DNA of 12,023 bases from the NCBI GenBank assembly GCA_050050115.1, contig JASFUX010000094.1, positions 1 to 12,023 on the forward strand, given 5' to 3'. The notes under the pieces were generated by a model, which worked only from the letters and a program-made list of their open reading frames with translations, did no database searches and was not told where the DNA came from. Made by a program: the position numbers and the translations under genes. Origin of the DNA: JASFUX01 sp050050115 (lineage in GTDB: Bacteria > Pseudomonadota > Alphaproteobacteria > Caulobacterales > Maricaulaceae). Every line of letters starts with the position of its first letter. The stretch's first letter is position 1. Below are positions 1-7,003 of the stretch, one piece after another.

Positions 1-170
1 AGCCGCTGCAGGCGGCCGTCGGTGCGGTCCTCGGCGCGCAGCACGCCGTCGACGAGCGCAAAGCCCGCCGCACCGATAAGCGCAAACAGACCGACCGCGA
101 CGAGCATCTCCACCAGGGAAAAGCCCGCCTCGTCGCGCGGCGCGGCTCGGAGGTGCGCCATTCGCGTCAC
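1..170 (-). CDS. gspJ: GspJ, T2SS minor pseudopilin (N-terminal part, cut by the left window edge)
   Basis: The reverse strand encodes a prepilin N-terminus: a short leader ending in Glu-Ala-Gly, then Phe at +1, Glu at +5 (FSLVEM) and a hydrophobic helix followed by GFALVDGVLRAEDR. This is the class III signal cut and N-methylated by the prepilin peptidase. The LVDGVLRAED stretch after the helix is typical of GspJ, a minor pseudopilin of the pseudopilus tip complex with GspI and GspK. About 56 codons are visible and the rest lies beyond the left edge. Two starts are possible: GTG at 170, which overlaps the stop of the upstream lipoprotein gene as GTGA, and ATG at 161. I chose GTG because gspM and gspH in this window use the same GTGA coupling; neither start has a clear ribosome binding site. 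The pseudopilin class is certain; the J assignment rests on the short visible part and on G, H and I being encoded elsewhere in the window. Confidence 0.82.
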   Translation of the reverse strand, partial: MTRMAHLRAAPRDEAGFSLVEMLVAVGLFALIGAAGFALVDGVLRAEDRTDGRLQR

Positions 171-1255
171 GCCGCGCGCGCCTGGGCGATAACGCGCACG
201 CCGCCCGGACCGATCGCCAGCACGACGAGATCGCGCACGCTCGAGCCGTCGGCGCGGAAGCCGAAGTCGCCGACGACGCCGGAGAAACGCGATTGCGCCA
301 TTACGCCTTCCCGATCGGCGCTGCCCGTCGTCGAGAGCGTCCGCGCCATCGCCGCCGCGTCGTAGGCGAGGCCCGTCAGCACTCCGGGCGGCGCGCCATG
401 GAGGTTCTGGTAGGCCGTCGCGAAGGCGGTCCAGCGCGTCGGATCGGGCGCGGTGAACCAGGCGTCGTGCAACGCCTCGACGCCGGAGAAGTCGCGCGCC
501 GCCCACTGGATGGTGCCGAGAATCTGCAGCCCAAGCGCATCGGCCGTCTCGGCCACGCTGATGAGCGCCGGTCCGCCGTCGGTGATCAGAACCGCGTCGG
601 GCTGCGCGTCGCCTGCGGTCAGCTCGGCGGCGAGGTCCGCCCGCTCGACCGGACCGTCGACGACGATCGCGCCGGTGACCTCGAAGCCGAGCGCCGGCGC
701 GGCGGCGCGCGCCGCCTCGATCGATTGCGCGCCCCAGGGCCCCTCTTCGGCGATCACGGCGACGCGGCGCACGCCCTGCCCGCGCGCATAGCGCAGGATC
801 GGCGGCACGGAGTGCGCGGGCGTCACGCCCAGGCGGAAGGCGCCGTAGCGCGCGACCGCCGGATCGTTGGCGAATGTGACGAGCGCGGCGTCCTCAGGCA
901 GCGCATCCGCAACCGCCTCCACTTCGTAGCTGAACACCGGACCGAGGATTAGCCGCGCGCCCGAGCGGATCGCGTCCGCGACGGCGCGTTCGGCTCCCTC
1001 GGGCGAACCGGCTGTGTCGAGCACGGTCAGCTCGCGCCGCGCGGTCTGCGGCTGAGCCATGGCGGCGGCCCGCGCCATCGACCGGCCGACGTCTGCAGCC
1101 TCGCCGCTCATCGGCAAAAGCAGCGCGGCGCGTCCGTTTCGTGGCGCGAAGCCGAAGTGGGAGCGCATCGAGGCGCATCCGGACGTCGACGGCAAGACCG
1201 CCGCGGCGCCGGCTGAAGTGAGGAAACGCAATGTCTGCCGACGGTTCATTCGCAT
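167..1255 (-). CDS. Periplasmic-binding-protein-like lipoprotein (penicillin-binding protein activator / Peripla_BP_6 type)
   Basis: A 362-residue exported protein. The N-terminus carries Arg-Arg at 5-6 in a Tat-like context (NRRQTLRFL), a hydrophobic stretch, and a lipobox-like TSG-Cys ending at Cys27, so it is probably a lipoprotein. Residues ~41-355 look like a type I periplasmic binding fold: GRAALLLPMSG opens the first lobe, LILGPVFSYEVEAVAD resembles the ligand-pocket region of branched-chain amino acid binding proteins, and GVRRVAVIAEEGPWG starts the second lobe. Alphaproteobacterial proteins of this kind are often annotated as penicillin-binding protein activators (LpoA-like) or ABC substrate-binding proteins; no permease or ATPase gene is nearby, which favours the former. 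The start is supported by a strong AAGGAGG five bases upstream of the ATG. It overlaps gspJ by 4 nt, so it heads the gspJ operon. A link to T2SS assembly or cell-wall remodelling is inference. Confidence 0.8.
   Translation of the reverse strand: MRMNRRQTLRFLTSAGAAAVLPSTSGCASMRSHFGFAPRNGRAALLLPMSGEAADVGRSMARAAAMAQPQTARRELTVLDTAGSPEGAERAVADAIRSGARLILGPVFSYEVEAVADALPEDAALVTFANDPAVARYGAFRLGVTPAHSVPPILRYARGQGVRRVAVIAEEGPWGAQSIEAARAAAPALGFEVTGAIVVDGPVERADLAAELTAGDAQPDAVLITDGGPALISVAETADALGLQILGTIQWAARDFSGVEALHDAWFTAPDPTRWTAFATAYQNLHGAPPGVLTGLAYDAAAMARTLSTTGSADREGVMAQSRFSGVVGDFGFRADGSSVRDLVVLAIGPGGVRVIAQARAA
1220..1224 (+). promoter_or_regulatory. Shine-Dalgarno of gspN, inside the opposing lipoprotein gene
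   Basis: GAGGA lies 6 nt before the ATG at 1231 and decides the gspN start. It falls inside codons of the lipoprotein gene on the other strand, so the two genes share their translation-initiation DNA. Confidence 0.6.
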
Positions 1256-1983
1256 TGAAGCCTCCTTCTGATCAGGCTTTTCCCCGCCGGGACGCGAGAC
1301 GGCTCATCGCGCTCGGCGTTGTTGCTTACGTGCTGGCTTTGATCGCCACTCTGCCGGCGTCGCTGGCGGTCCGGCTGGCGGACGCGCCGACGGTCGTCGC
1401 GGCCGCGAGCGGAACCGTGTGGCGCGGCGAGGCGATGCTCGCCGGCGGTCACCGCGCAGCGTGGACTCTCGATCCGGTTCGCTCGGTCAGGTCCTTGTCC
1501 CTCGCCGCACGCTGGCGGATCGAGGGCCCGGACACGCGGCTCGCCGGCGCGATCGGTCTGCGGCCGGACGGCGTCGCGCTCGCGGACGTGACGGGTCGCG
1601 CGGACTGGTCGCTGATCGCGGCGGTCGCGCCCGGGCTGCCGGCGTCGTGCGACATCAACCTGCGCGTCGACATCTCGCGCGCGCTGTGGAGCCGCTCGAC
1701 GCGGCGGCTGGTCGGAGAGGTCCAGGCCAACCCTGGGCGCTGCGTTTCGACCGACGGTGAAACGAGCTCCGAACTCGATCTGCCGGCGCTCGAAGCGATC
1801 GCGGCTTCGGCGAACGGCGAGACCTCGATCCAGCTGGCTCCCGCCGGCGACGCGACGCGCATCCTGCTCGACGCGCATCTCGCCGCCGACGGGGCGCTGA
1901 CGGTGACGCTGCACCCCGAAGGCGCGCGCGTGCTCGCCGGTCGCGCCGCCTCCGCGCCGATGACGCTCGAAACGCAGCTCTGA
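1231..1983 (+). CDS. gspN: GspN, T2SS inner-membrane protein N
   Basis: A 250-residue bitopic inner-membrane protein. Residues ~24-46 form one hydrophobic membrane segment (LIALGVVAYVLALIATLPAS), followed by a periplasmic domain. The motif SGTVWRGEAML (~60-70) is the hallmark of GspN. Two cysteines, in the LPASCDIN and PGRCVST contexts, could pair in the periplasm. GspN is an accessory part of the T2SS inner-membrane platform, present in only some systems. The ATG at 1231 is backed by GAGGA at 1220-1224. The gene stands alone on the plus strand: it overlaps the 5' end of the divergent lipoprotein gene by 25 nt and ends 11 nt before the convergent gspF stop. It is thus detached from the gspLMEF run, unlike the classical order in which gspN follows gspM. 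Confidence 0.9.
   Translation: MSADGSFALKPPSDQAFPRRDARRLIALGVVAYVLALIATLPASLAVRLADAPTVVAAASGTVWRGEAMLAGGHRAAWTLDPVRSVRSLSLAARWRIEGPDTRLAGAIGLRPDGVALADVTGRADWSLIAAVAPGLPASCDINLRVDISRALWSRSTRRLVGEVQANPGRCVSTDGETSSELDLPALEAIAASANGETSIQLAPAGDATRILLDAHLAADGALTVTLHPEGARVLAGRAASAPMTLETQL
1261..1267 (-). promoter_or_regulatory. Strong Shine-Dalgarno of the lipoprotein gene, inside gspN
   Basis: Reading the reverse strand, AAGGAGG lies 5 nt before the ATG at 1255. It fixes the lipoprotein start at 1255 rather than at the in-frame ATG at 1249, which would be 11 nt away. The site lies wholly inside the first codons of the opposing gspN gene. Confidence 0.75.
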
Positions 1984-1994
1984 CCAATCCGCCA

Positions 1995-3245
1995 TCAGAG
2001 CCCCGCCAGATTGTTGAGGTTGACGATCGGCAACAGGATCGAGAGCACCATCAAGAGCACGATCCCGCCCATCGCCAGCAGCACGCCCGGCTCGACCAGC
2101 GACAGCAAAGTCGCAACCCACGCGTCGAGCTCACGTTGTTGATCAGCGGCGGCGCGCGCCAAAGCGGGACCAAGCTCGCCGCTCGCCTCTCCGCTCGCAG
2201 CCATCGCCAGCAGCATCGGCGGAAAAACGCCGGCGTCGGAAAGCGCGGACTGCAGCCCGCCGCCCTCGCGCACGCGCTCGGCGGCGCTCTCGATCTTGGC
2301 GCGGATGTAGAGGTTCGGCGTCACCGCCCCAGCGGCTTTGAGCGAGTCAAGCAGCGGCACGCCGCTTTGCACCAGCGTCGCCAGCGTACCAGCGAATTGC
2401 GCCGCGTTGAGTTGACGCACGAAGCTCTTGGTCGGCGGCGTATTCGCCAGGACCCGGTGAAGGGTTCGCTGCGCGCCCGGAACCGAGAGCCAGCGTTGGG
2501 CAAGCACCAGCGTCGCGAGCAGGCCGATCCCGATCATCGCACCGTAAGCGTTGAGTAGCTCGCTCAGTCCAATGACGATGCGGGTCGGCAACGGCAGCTC
2601 CGCTCCCCGGGAAAGGAACACGCCGGCGATGTCGGGAACCACGTAAGCCAGCAACAGCACCATGATCCCCAAGGAGATCACCGCGAGCAGCGCGGGATAG
2701 GCGAGCGCGAGCTGGACCTTCTGCGCGTTGCGCTGCCGCTCCTCGACGAACGCTGCGAGGTGACCCAGCACCTGGTCGAGCTTGCCCGCGCGCTCGCCAG
2801 CGGCGACTGAGGCGCGATAGAACTCGGGAAAATGTCGGGGATGCTCAGCGAGTGCGGCGGCGAGCGAGCGGCCGTCGAGCACGCTGGCGCGCACGTCGAG
2901 CAGGATCGACGCAGCGCGCGACGCCGAGGCCTGCCGCGCAACGATGCGCAGGCTTTCCTCGACCCGCACCCCGCCGCCTACGAGCGTCGAGAGCTGCCGC
3001 GTCGCGATGGCCAGGGCGCGCTTGCCAAGCGCCGGGCGGAACCGGTCGAGAAGCCGCGTCTTGGGCGATGCAGCCCCGTCCGCCGCCCCGTCAGATTTGG
3101 CCTTCTTCGCCGTGCGCTCGACGACGACCGGCAACAGTGCGCGCCCGCGCAGCGCCTCGCGCGCGCCGGCTTCGGAGTTCGCTTCGACGACGCCCTTCTT
3201 CTCCCGCCCCGCCGCGTCCACCGCAGAATAGAGAAATGCCGCCAC
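1995..3245 (-). CDS. gspF: GspF, T2SS inner-membrane platform protein
   Basis: A 416-residue polytopic protein, close to the usual GspF length of about 400. It opens with MAAFLYSAVDAAGREKKGVV, the conserved GspF N-terminus. Two repeated T2SSF domains are visible, at ~70-195 (with FYRASVAAGERAGKLDQVLG) and ~273-400 (with AMAASGEASGELGPALAR). Membrane segments lie at ~178-206, ~232-252 and ~381-408. GspF sits at the centre of the inner-membrane platform and is thought to couple ATPase GspE to pseudopilus assembly. The start is a GTG at 3245 preceded by a G-rich GGGAGAGGG ribosome binding site and lies 15 nt after the restored gspE stop. It is the last gene of the minus-strand gspL-M-E-F run. 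The gspE reading frame, if not corrected, would run some 268 nt into this gene out of frame. Confidence 0.96.
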   Translation of the reverse strand: MAAFLYSAVDAAGREKKGVVEANSEAGAREALRGRALLPVVVERTAKKAKSDGAADGAASPKTRLLDRFRPALGKRALAIATRQLSTLVGGGVRVEESLRIVARQASASRAASILLDVRASVLDGRSLAAALAEHPRHFPEFYRASVAAGERAGKLDQVLGHLAAFVEERQRNAQKVQLALAYPALLAVISLGIMVLLLAYVVPDIAGVFLSRGAELPLPTRIVIGLSELLNAYGAMIGIGLLATLVLAQRWLSVPGAQRTLHRVLANTPPTKSFVRQLNAAQFAGTLATLVQSGVPLLDSLKAAGAVTPNLYIRAKIESAAERVREGGGLQSALSDAGVFPPMLLAMAASGEASGELGPALARAAADQQRELDAWVATLLSLVEPGVLLAMGGIVLLMVLSILLPIVNLNNLAGL

Positions 3246-3260
3246 CGCCCTCTCCCCCGC

Positions 3261-4717
3261 TTACGCGTCACGCGCCGCGCGGACGACCTCGGCGACCGAC
3301 GTGACGCCCGCGGCGATCTTCTCTGCGCCGTCCGCAAGCAAGCTTGGCCCGACTTTGCAGCTTCGGACGCACCGTCGTGGATTAGCGCGCGAAGCTCGTC
3401 GTCGAGCGCGACCACCTCGTAGAGCCCGGTGCGGCCGCGGTAGCCTTGCCCGCCGCACGCCTCGCAGCCCGTTGGCCTGAAGATCTTCGTTCCCGGCGCA
3501 AGCGCGCCGTCCAAGAGGTTGGCGTCCGCCTCGGTCGCCTCAGCCGGCGTGCGGCAGCGCGGACAGAGCGCGCGGACCAGCCTTTGCGCGAGCACGCCGG
3601 TGAGATTGGGCGCGATCAGGAAGCGTTCGACGCCCATGTCGGCGAGCCGCGTGATCGCTCCGACGGCCGTGTTAGTGTGCAGCGTCGAGAGAACAAAATG
3701 GCCGGTCATGCCGGCTTGGATCGCGGCGCTCGCTGTCTCGCGGTCGCGGATTTCGCCCACCATGATGACGTCAGGATCTTGCCGGAGAATGGCGCGCAGA
3801 CCTGCGGCGAAAGTGTAGTCCGTCTTCGGATTGACCTGGGTCTGACCGACGCCTTCGACGGCGTATTCGATCGGATCCTCGATGGTCAGGATGTTGCGCT
3901 TGCGGTCGTTGAGGCGCGTCAGCGCCGCATAGAGCGTCGTGGTCTTGCCCGACCCCGTCGGTCCGGTGACCAGCAGCAGGCCCGAAGGCCGGCGCAACAG
4001 CTGCTCGAAGGTCTCACGACCGCGCGCGCTCATGCCGAGGCTGGCGACGTCGAGCCGCGCGGCCGACCGATTCAGCAAGCGCAACACCACGCGCTCGCCG
4101 TGCTGAGAGGGAATGGTCGAGATCCGAACGTCCAGCTCATGCCCGCCGACGCGCACCGTCACCCGGCCATCTTGCGGCCGGCGTTTCTCGGCGATGTCGA
4201 GCCGGGCCATCACCTTGATCCGACTGACGAGCAGCGGCGCAAGCGCGTGCGCGGGCTCGAGCCGTTCCTGGAGCACGCCGTCGATCCGGAAACGGACGAC
4301 GAGACGCTTCTCCAGCGTTTCGATGTGGACGTCCGACGCGTTCGCCTTCACCGCCTCGAGCAGCAGCGCGTTGATCAGGCGGACCACGGGTGCGTCGTCG
4401 CTGGAGTCGAGCAGATCGTCGACGGCCGCTGCATCGTCGGCGAGCGCGGCGAGGTCGTCGTCGGCCGCGGCCATCTCGGCGGCCTGGCTCGCAGCATCGC
4501 TGTAGGTCTCTTCGAGAACCTGGTCGAACGCTGCCGGCTCGACCTCGCGGAACGTCAGCAGCTCGCCGGCGACGCGTTGCACCTCGAGCATCGCCTCGAG
4601 GCTCGACGCGCCCAGGCAAATGCACTCCGGCGTACCTTTGATCCAAACCAGCGCGAGACGATGCTCGCGAGCGAACGCATAGGGAAGCTTGGCTGGGACT
4701 GTTGCAGCGGTGGTCAT
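3261..4717 (-). CDS. gspE: GspE, T2SS secretion ATPase, with an apparent frameshift near the C-terminus
   Basis: Hexameric cytoplasmic ATPase that powers pseudopilus assembly with GspF and GspL. Visible parts: N-terminal GspL-binding region (~1-100); linker with APVVRLINALL (109-119); ASDVHIE; Walker A GPTGSGKT (252-259); Asp box ILTIEDPIEY (~276-285); Walker B DVIMVGEIRD (316-325); His box STLHTNT (~344-350); tetracysteine zinc motif Cys385/388 and Cys418/421. The ATG at 4717 directly follows the gspM stop and has GGAG seven bases upstream. The frame of residues 1 to ~455 does not reach the proper end: after IHDGASEA it continues as Arg-rich nonsense to 2978. The true C-terminus (VGPSLLADGAEKI to the stop at 3261) is in another frame. 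One extra base in the AAA at 3354-3356 would rejoin them into 485 residues. Sequencing error or real mutation cannot be told apart here. Confidence 0.9.
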
Positions 4718-5266
4718 CTAACGCTCCAGGACAATCTGCGCCGAGACAACGCCCGGTTCGGGTCGACGCTCGATCTCGGCGCTCGCGACGGCGATCGCGT
4801 GCTCGACTTGAAGAACCTCGATCCATTCGATCAGAGTGCTGAAGGGCGCATTCTCGATCGCGACCGCGACACGACCGCCTTCAGGCGACAAGCGTCGGAT
4901 GACGAGCCCAAGCTCGGCGGCTGTTTCGGCGGCGACCCGCGCCGGCGCGGAACCAGGCTCAGCGCCCCACCTTGAGCCTGTGGCGCTGTCTGCTGCAGGC
5001 GTCGATGCGCCTCGAGATGCCCCTTGAACTTCAAGAGCGCGGACGGCGGCGATGGCGCGTTCGGTGCGCGCGACCTCTTCCGCGGCGGTGGCGCGCGCCG
5101 CCGTCAGTGGTCGCCATGCGCCCTCGTAGACGGTCATTCCTGCGGCCGCGAGCGTCATCGCGCACATCAGCGCCCGCTCGCGCGGCGACCGTCCGGTCAG
5201 CCAGACCGACGCCGTCGCCCGCACAACATCGGACCAGGCGAATAATCGTGCGATCTGCGCGCTCAC
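4718..5266 (-). CDS. gspM: GspM, T2SS inner-membrane protein M
   Basis: A 182-residue bitopic protein. The N-terminus is short and cytoplasmic, with the SPRERALM segment before one membrane helix (~32-48, ALMCAMTLAAAGMTVYE), then an Ala-rich coiled-coil-like stretch with regularly spaced charges (~55-80) and a ferredoxin-like periplasmic domain (~105-180) with IENAPFSTLIEWIEVLQ, a pattern typical of GspM. GspM partners GspL in the platform and stabilises it. The GTG start overlaps the gspL stop as GTGA (5263-5266), and the TAG stop abuts the gspE ATG, so translation is probably coupled through all three genes. The sequence is poorly conserved, as usual for GspM; the call rests on architecture plus its position between gspL and gspE. 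Confidence 0.88.
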   Translation of the reverse strand: MSAQIARLFAWSDVVRATASVWLTGRSPRERALMCAMTLAAAGMTVYEGAWRPLTAARATAAEEVARTERAIAAVRALEVQGASRGASTPAADSATGSRWGAEPGSAPARVAAETAAELGLVIRRLSPEGGRVAVAIENAPFSTLIEWIEVLQVEHAIAVASAEIERRPEPGVVSAQIVLER

Positions 5267-6429
5267 GACGCCGCTCCCCTTGCCGCTCTTGGGACGCCGT
5301 CGCGCACGGTGAAGCGCGCCTCGGCGGCGCCGCGCGCCATCGTCGCCGCGCCGGTCTCGGTCGCGAGGCCCGCAGCAGCGAAGGCTTCTTCGATCTCTTG
5401 CAGCGCGGCGAGGTCCGGTGCCTCGAGCGCGATCGACAGCGCCCCGGCGTCGCCATCAAAGCTGAGCCCGCGGACCGCCAAGCCACTGGAGAACGGCGAC
5501 AGCGCCGCGCTGGCGCGGGAGAGCAGCATCAAGAACGCCGCGTCTGTTCCCCGCTGCGCGCTCCGCGGTGCATAGGCGGCGAGAGTCGCGACGATGTCGT
5601 CCGATGTCGTCGTCGAGGCGCCGGGCGCGATGTCTTCGAGCAGAGCAGCAGCCTCCGCGCGCCGAGCGCTCGCCTGAGCGTTCAGCGCCGCCGTCTCGAC
5701 CGCGGCGAGGCCGAGATGTCCGACAACGCCGATGACCAACATCGCCGCAAGCGCGCGAAGCCCCGCTCGGACGGACGAGGTCTCCGCTTGCACGTCCGCG
5801 CCGCCAAGGTCGAAGCCGTGCGCCGCGGCGGCGGTCGCGAGCGGATCGCATTCGCCGCGCTCGAACGGGATCTCCGTCGGCGGCGCGCCGGCGTAGACGA
5901 CGAGACGCGGTCGTCCGCCGGAGCGCCAAGCCGCCGCGAGCGCGCCTGCGCCGATCGCAAACCCCGTGTCCTCCGCGGTGCGGACCACGGCCCGGTCGTT
6001 CTCGATCCAGGCCGCCCACGCGCCCGCCTCGGGGTACGGCAAGGCGACGTAGTCGGGGGCGATCGCCGCGTCGGACGCGCCCGCGGCGGCGAGGCTCCCG
6101 GACCAGCCGTCAAAGACCGCGCGGCGCACGATGGCGACGAGGTGCCGGCGCGGCGCGATCTCTGGTCCGAGCGCGATGTGCAGATTCGAGAGCGGCTCGG
6201 CCAGCCGGCCTTCCACCGCGAACGGCGCAGCGGCCGCGCGGCGGCGACGGCTCGGCAAGGGCAGATCGGCCGCGAGCACGAGCACGTGCTCGCTGGGAAC
6301 GAGGACCAGCGCGCGACCCGCGCCCGACCGCTCCTCGAGCCAATCAACACCCTTCGATGTGAGCACGCCCACGCCGCCAGACTTCTTTGTGTTGGGCGAC
6401 GGGACGGACCGCCGCGCCGTGCTCGTCAT
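5263..6429 (-). CDS. gspL: GspL, T2SS inner-membrane platform protein
   Basis: A 388-residue bitopic protein. The N-terminal cytoplasmic part (~1-220) has the GspL-like stretch ALVLVPSEHVLVLAADLPLPS (~40-60) and an actin-like fold region with APDYVALPYPEAGAWAAW; it would bind the GspE N-terminus. A single membrane helix lies at ~224-246 (LRALAAMLVIGVVGHLGLAA), followed by a periplasmic ferredoxin-like domain (~290-385) with LSRASAALSP and LEAPDLAALQEIEEAF. It is the first gene of the minus-strand gspL-M-E-F unit and diverges from gspG. A purine-rich GAGGAGG sits 13 nt before the ATG at 6429, a rather long spacing, and no better in-frame start is visible. Confidence 0.92.
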   Translation of the reverse strand: MTSTARRSVPSPNTKKSGGVGVLTSKGVDWLEERSGAGRALVLVPSEHVLVLAADLPLPSRRRRAAAAPFAVEGRLAEPLSNLHIALGPEIAPRRHLVAIVRRAVFDGWSGSLAAAGASDAAIAPDYVALPYPEAGAWAAWIENDRAVVRTAEDTGFAIGAGALAAAWRSGGRPRLVVYAGAPPTEIPFERGECDPLATAAAAHGFDLGGADVQAETSSVRAGLRALAAMLVIGVVGHLGLAAVETAALNAQASARRAEAAALLEDIAPGASTTTSDDIVATLAAYAPRSAQRGTDAAFLMLLSRASAALSPFSSGLAVRGLSFDGDAGALSIALEAPDLAALQEIEEAFAAAGLATETGAATMARGAAEARFTVRDGVPRAARGAAS

Positions 6430-6520
6430 GACCGCCGTTCGGCCTCCTCGATCTGCATCCGCTGACAGTTACGGCGCGTAGCTAGGCGTGGATGCGGATC
6501 AGCCGACGAGGGCGAGGAAT
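6430..6520. promoter_or_regulatory. Divergent intergenic region between gspL and gspG, expected to hold both promoters
   Basis: This gap of about 90 nt separates the gspL-M-E-F unit from the gspG-H-I-C-D unit and is the only proper divergent spacer in the T2SS part of the window. A CTGACA at 6461-6466 resembles a -35 hexamer for the plus strand, but no well-spaced -10 was found. GCATCC (from 6455) and GGATGC (to 6495) form a widely spaced 6-bp inverted pair of doubtful meaning. The gspG ribosome binding site GAGGG (6508-6512) and the gspL one (6443-6449) lie at its edges. The promoter role is inferred from gene orientation. Confidence 0.4.
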
Positions 6521-7003
6521 ATGCAGCCGTTTTTCCCGATGATTGCGAACGCCGAACGGCGGCGCCGGCGCGCCGACCGGACAAGCGAAGCGGGCGTCAC
6601 CCTGCTTGAGATGATCGTGGTGCTGGTGATCATCGCGATCGTCGCGTCGCTGGTGGCGCCGCAGGTGATGGGCCGGCCCGGCGAGGCGCGGGCGACGGTC
6701 GCGCGCGCGAACCTTCAGACCATCGCCGGGGCGCTGCAGATGTACCGGCTCGACAACCAGGTCTATCCGACGACCGCACAAGGTCTCGAAGCGCTGGTGA
6801 CGCGTCCGTCGATCGGCCCGGCGCCGACGAACTGGCACGCCGAAGGCTACTTCGACCGCTCGCTGCTCGATCCTTGGGGCAACCCTTACGTCTACCGCAG
6901 CCCCGGCGAGACAGGACAATTCGACCTGATCTCTCTCGGCGCGGACGGCGCGCCGGGCGGTGAAGGCCTCGACGCCGACATCAGCCACCGGTCCGCGCCG
7001 TGA
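6521..7003 (+). CDS. gspG: GspG, T2SS major pseudopilin
   Basis: A 160-residue prepilin, the main subunit of the pseudopilus. The class III signal ends Glu-Ala-Gly25, followed by Val at +1, Glu at +5 (VTLLEM) and a hydrophobic helix to ~VAPQVMG. The C-terminal domain shows the GspG hallmarks YPTTAQGLEALVTRP, DPWGNPYVYRSPG and SLGADGAPGGEGLDADI, the last being the conserved calcium-binding loop. I chose ATG at 6521, 8 nt after GAGGG; a GTG at 6488 would add 11 residues without a ribosome binding site. The leader is still long (25 residues, with five Arg in a row) compared with the usual 6-12. It is the first gene of the plus-strand gspG-H-I-C-D unit and overlaps gspH by 4 nt. The Val at +1 recalls alphaproteobacterial GspG proteins. 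Confidence 0.96.
   Translation: MQPFFPMIANAERRRRRADRTSEAGVTLLEMIVVLVIIAIVASLVAPQVMGRPGEARATVARANLQTIAGALQMYRLDNQVYPTTAQGLEALVTRPSIGPAPTNWHAEGYFDRSLLDPWGNPYVYRSPGETGQFDLISLGADGAPGGEGLDADISHRSAP

Noticed and set aside
2978..3260. C-terminal extension of the uncorrected gspE frame into gspF
   Set aside because: The translation turns abruptly Arg/Ser-rich and has no family resemblance, while the true GspE C-terminus is found in another frame ending at 3261.
3350..3362. Programmed -1 ribosomal frameshift in gspE
   Set aside because: No classical X-XXY-YYZ slippery heptamer and no evident downstream pseudoknot; GspE is not known to use recoding. An indel is simpler.
3446..4975. A 509-codon open frame on the plus strand opposite gspE and gspM
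   Set aside because: It is antisense to a gene with clear ATPase motifs, has no recognisable domain, and its Arg/Asp/Ala-rich composition is what the complement of high-GC codons gives.
4972..6465. A 497-codon open frame on the plus strand opposite gspL and gspM
   Set aside because: Arg-rich low-complexity translation with no motif; it is the mirror of gspL/gspM codons in high-GC DNA.
6455..6495. Possible operator formed by GCATCC and GGATGC in the gspL-gspG gap
   Set aside because: Only six bases per arm with a wide spacer; easily chance in this composition.
6488..6520. GTG start for gspG 11 codons upstream
   Set aside because: No ribosome binding site, and it would lengthen an already long leader; ATG 6521 has GAGGG at a good distance.
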